From NCBI GenBank assembly GCA_964448005.1, contig CAYUUW010000061.1, forward strand, positions 1 through 6,893: a stretch of DNA of 6,893 nucleotides. Reading direction: 5' to 3'. The stretch is from CAYUUW01 sp964448005. GTDB lineage: Bacteria > Patescibacteriota > Gracilibacteria > UM-FILTER-43-11. The notes beneath the pieces were generated by a model. That model made no database searches. It was given only the letters and a program-made list of their open reading frames with translations, and had not been told where the DNA came from. A program made the translations under genes and the position numbers. Positions 4,854-6,893 of the stretch are shown piece by piece (position 1 is the first letter of the stretch; every line of letters begins with the position of its first letter).

Positions 4854-5525
4854 ATGCTCCATTTTTTGGCCTTCTTGGGATTCACCCTCCTCTCCACTCT
4901 CCCCGTCCTTTTCCTTCGGCGCTGGAAAAAGATCGAATACGGGGCCATGTTCGGCCTGCTGGCCTTCGGAATGCTCATTTCCATCCCTTTCCTGCTGATC
5001 GAATACCTGGAGGCTCAGCTCAAATTCTATCTGGTAATCCTGAGCTTCATTGGGATCGAGATGGCCATCCTTCTGGCGGAAAGCAAAATCCGGTATTTCC
5101 ACCACCTGATCCACCACAACATCAAAAGCCTGCGGATCGTCAGCTTCTTCCTGATCGGATTGGGCTTCACTTACGCGGAGATCGTCTTCACCATCTTCCA
5201 TACGGCGGGAGGCTTGGCCGAGCTGGCCCGAATCCTTCCTTTCAAGACGATCTATTCCCTGCTGATGCACACGGTCCTGGTTTCCGCAGCAAGCCTGGTG
5301 GGCATCGGGGGGCTGTTCGCCGAAAGCCTCTACGAAACCGTTTTCCGCATGCTGAGCTACTACCTTCGCATTTCCCTCATCAGCTTCTCGCATTACCTGT
5401 ACGCCCTCTCGCTGAGCTATGACTTCTTCTATCTCATGTGCGCCGTGCTCCTGATAGGCATGTTCGCCTTCTTCCAACTGAAAAAGGCCCTTGACCAGCA
5501 GGCGGTCAGAAAGGCGATGAGCTAA
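4854..5525 (+). CDS. Polytopic membrane protein, possibly PrsW-like
   Basis: An inner-membrane protein of 223 residues with about seven hydrophobic segments (roughly 2-21, 30-50, 55-77, 95-116, 131-154, 167-188, 190-209). The spacing of conserved-looking polar residues within helices recalls the PrsW intramembrane protease family: GIEMAILLAE (67-76), GFTYAEIVFTIFH (104-116) with Glu109, KTIYSLLMHTVLVSAASLVGIGG (131-153) with His139, and RISLISFSHYLYAL (172-185) with His180. The defining EExxK motif is not present as such; only Glu69 stands near its place. It is therefore either a divergent PrsW relative or another family. A near-consensus promoter lies upstream and no Shine-Dalgarno sequence is seen. 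It converges with the rRNA operon: the stop is 17 bp from the 5S 3' end and no terminator lies between. A 254-codon minus-strand frame (4818-5582) is a shadow. Confidence 0.75.
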   Translation: MLHFLAFLGFTLLSTLPVLFLRRWKKIEYGAMFGLLAFGMLISIPFLLIEYLEAQLKFYLVILSFIGIEMAILLAESKIRYFHHLIHHNIKSLRIVSFFLIGLGFTYAEIVFTIFHTAGGLAELARILPFKTIYSLLMHTVLVSAASLVGIGGLFAESLYETVFRMLSYYLRISLISFSHYLYALSLSYDFFYLMCAVLLIGMFAFFQLKKALDQQAVRKAMS

Positions 5526-5532
5526 CGAAAGC

Positions 5533-5551
5533 TGAAGACAGTGTCTTGGCG
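5533..5551 (-). other. 3' arm of a putative 5S processing stem
   Basis: The minus-strand trailer and 3' end of the complete 5S copy (CGCCAAGACACTGTCTTCA) pair at 18 of 19 positions with the leader and 5' end of the other 5S fragment (5790-5772). Such flanking stems are typical of precursor 5S rRNA. The partner arm is next to the 5' fragment, not next to the 5' end of the copy it belongs to. Confidence 0.6.
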
Positions 5552-5661
5552 TCGACCTACTCTCCCAGGCCCAGGAGGCCAAGTACCATCGGCGATGGGC
5601 GGCTTAACTGCTGTGTTCGGGATGGGAACAGGTGTACCCCACTCTCTATAAACACCAAGAC
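5543..5661 (-). rRNA. rrf: 5S ribosomal RNA (complete-looking copy)
   Basis: 119 nt with the standard bacterial 5S landmarks on the minus strand: 5' GTCTTGG paired with 3' CCAAGAC (helix I), CACCTGTTCCCATCCCGAAC (loop B to helix III), CAGTTAAGCCGCCCATCGCC and GATGGTACTTGG. In helix II, A at 5S position 19 (base 5643) faces C64 and U21 faces G62, one mismatch and one wobble; helix I has a U8-G wobble. These flaws vanish if the 5' half is replaced by that of the fragment at 5745-5780. The upstream flank is an AT-rich hairpin rather than a matching processing leader. It may therefore be a chimera, real or from assembly. Confidence 0.93.
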
Positions 5662-5672
5662 CATATTCTTAT

Positions 5673-5730
5673 TTGGGTTTTAGCTTATAGATTATACGCA
5701 TAACCCTAAAAGCTATAAGCTAAAACCCAA
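5673..5730. repeat. 18-bp perfect inverted repeat between the 5S copies
   Basis: TTGGGTTTTAGCTTATAG (5673-5690) and CTATAAGCTAAAACCCAA (5713-5730) are exact reverse complements separated by 22 nt. The arms are AT-rich, unlike the rRNA around them. On the minus strand the element lies just upstream of the complete 5S and includes a TATAAT (5696-5691) that could act as a -10 for that 5S, with only a weak -35 (CTTATA, 17 bp away). It could be a terminator-like or RNase III-type hairpin, or a small palindromic mobile element. Confidence 0.75.
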
Positions 5731-5734
5731 TCTA

Positions 5735-5744
5735 NNNNNNNNNN
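5735..5744. other. Assembly gap (10 N) between 5S copies
   Basis: Ten N adjoining a 5S fragment. The first 15 bases right of the gap (GAACAGGTGTACCCC) also occur in the complete 5S copy at 5626-5640, so the contig break falls exactly in sequence repeated between 5S genes, as expected for a repeat-induced break. Confidence 0.9.
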
Positions 5745-5780
5745 GAACAGGTGTACCCCGCCCTCCATAAACGCCAAGAC
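5745..5780 (-). rRNA. rrf: 5S rRNA, 5' fragment (cut by gap), directly downstream of 23S
   Basis: The first 36 nt of a 5S rRNA on the minus strand, ending at the N gap. It differs from the complete copy at 4 of 36 positions: T8C, A15G, A19G and T21C. Its GGGCGG (18-23) pairs perfectly with CCGCCC of the other copy's 3' half, and its leader (TGAAGACAG, 5790-5782) pairs with the other copy's trailer. It lies in the normal place after the 23S gene, so it is likely the real 5' end of this operon's 5S. Confidence 0.85.
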
Positions 5781-5904
5781 GCTGTCTTCAATCAGGACTT
5801 CAAATTCAATCCGAGAAATTAGCATTGATTGCTAGTTGATTTTTTTCCTCTATCCAATCCCCCTAAAGAATAAGGGCATCAGATAGAAGATCCATTAAAC
5901 TCAA
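5781..5904 (-). other. 23S-5S internal transcribed spacer
   Basis: About 124 nt of AT-rich spacer between the 23S 3' end and the 5S fragment. No tRNA gene is visible. The 5S-proximal end (5781-5790) forms one arm of the processing stem; a T-rich tract in plus-strand orientation (5840-5847) has no clear stem. Confidence 0.6.

Positions 5905-6893
<989 letters not shown>

Noticed and set aside
4818..5582. 254-codon open frame on the minus strand
   Set aside because: It runs opposite a clear polytopic membrane protein behind a strong promoter, overlaps the 5S 3' end, and its Glu/Gln/His-rich translation is typical of the complement of a hydrophobic gene.

Overview
This is a bacterial chromosomal window, probably from a draft or metagenome assembly: it carries three runs of exactly 10 N (3959-3968, 4423-4432, 5735-5744) that behave as gaps of unknown length. 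The organism cannot be named from the sequence. The 23S and 5S rRNAs are plainly bacterial. The GC-rich genes (murI, methyltransferase, ssb) contrast with an AT-rich block at about 2305-3710. None of the start codons examined has a convincing Shine-Dalgarno sequence. An uncultivated lineage is plausible, but that is inference.

Layout, left to right. 1-389 (+) is the 3' part of murI (glutamate racemase). 398-858 (-) is a hicB-hicA toxin-antitoxin pair with an ATGA overlap and a consensus extended -10 promoter. 940-1785 (-) is a class I SAM-dependent methyltransferase. 1786-2304 holds no convincing gene, only a doubtful 67-codon membrane ORF, hairpins and a G-rich tract. 2305-3000 (-) is an AT-rich DUF5677-like protein. 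3001-3255 is an intergenic stretch with a dispersed-repeat-like palindrome and a foldable element of about 130 nt. 3256-3675 (-) is a small lipoprotein. 3744-4637 (-) is a single-stranded DNA-binding protein broken in the assembly by two gaps. Once the gaps are allowed their proper frame, it reads as one protein of about 300 residues with two OB folds and a PEDLPF tail. 4854-5525 (+) is a polytopic membrane protein with PrsW-like features behind a near-consensus promoter. 5543-6893 (-) is the 3' end of an rRNA operon: the last ~990 nt of 23S, then a 5S fragment, a gap, and a complete-looking 5S.

The two most interesting observations are the tandem-OB SSB and the 5S region. The SSB architecture is best known from Deinococcus-Thermus. 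In the 5S region, the 5' fragment next to 23S pairs almost perfectly with the 3' half and trailer of the other 5S copy. This suggests either a chimeric assembly or a recombined tandem duplication. The genes do not form one pathway: the window mixes housekeeping functions (wall precursor, SSB, rRNA) with accessory genes (toxin-antitoxin, AT-rich unknown, lipoprotein).
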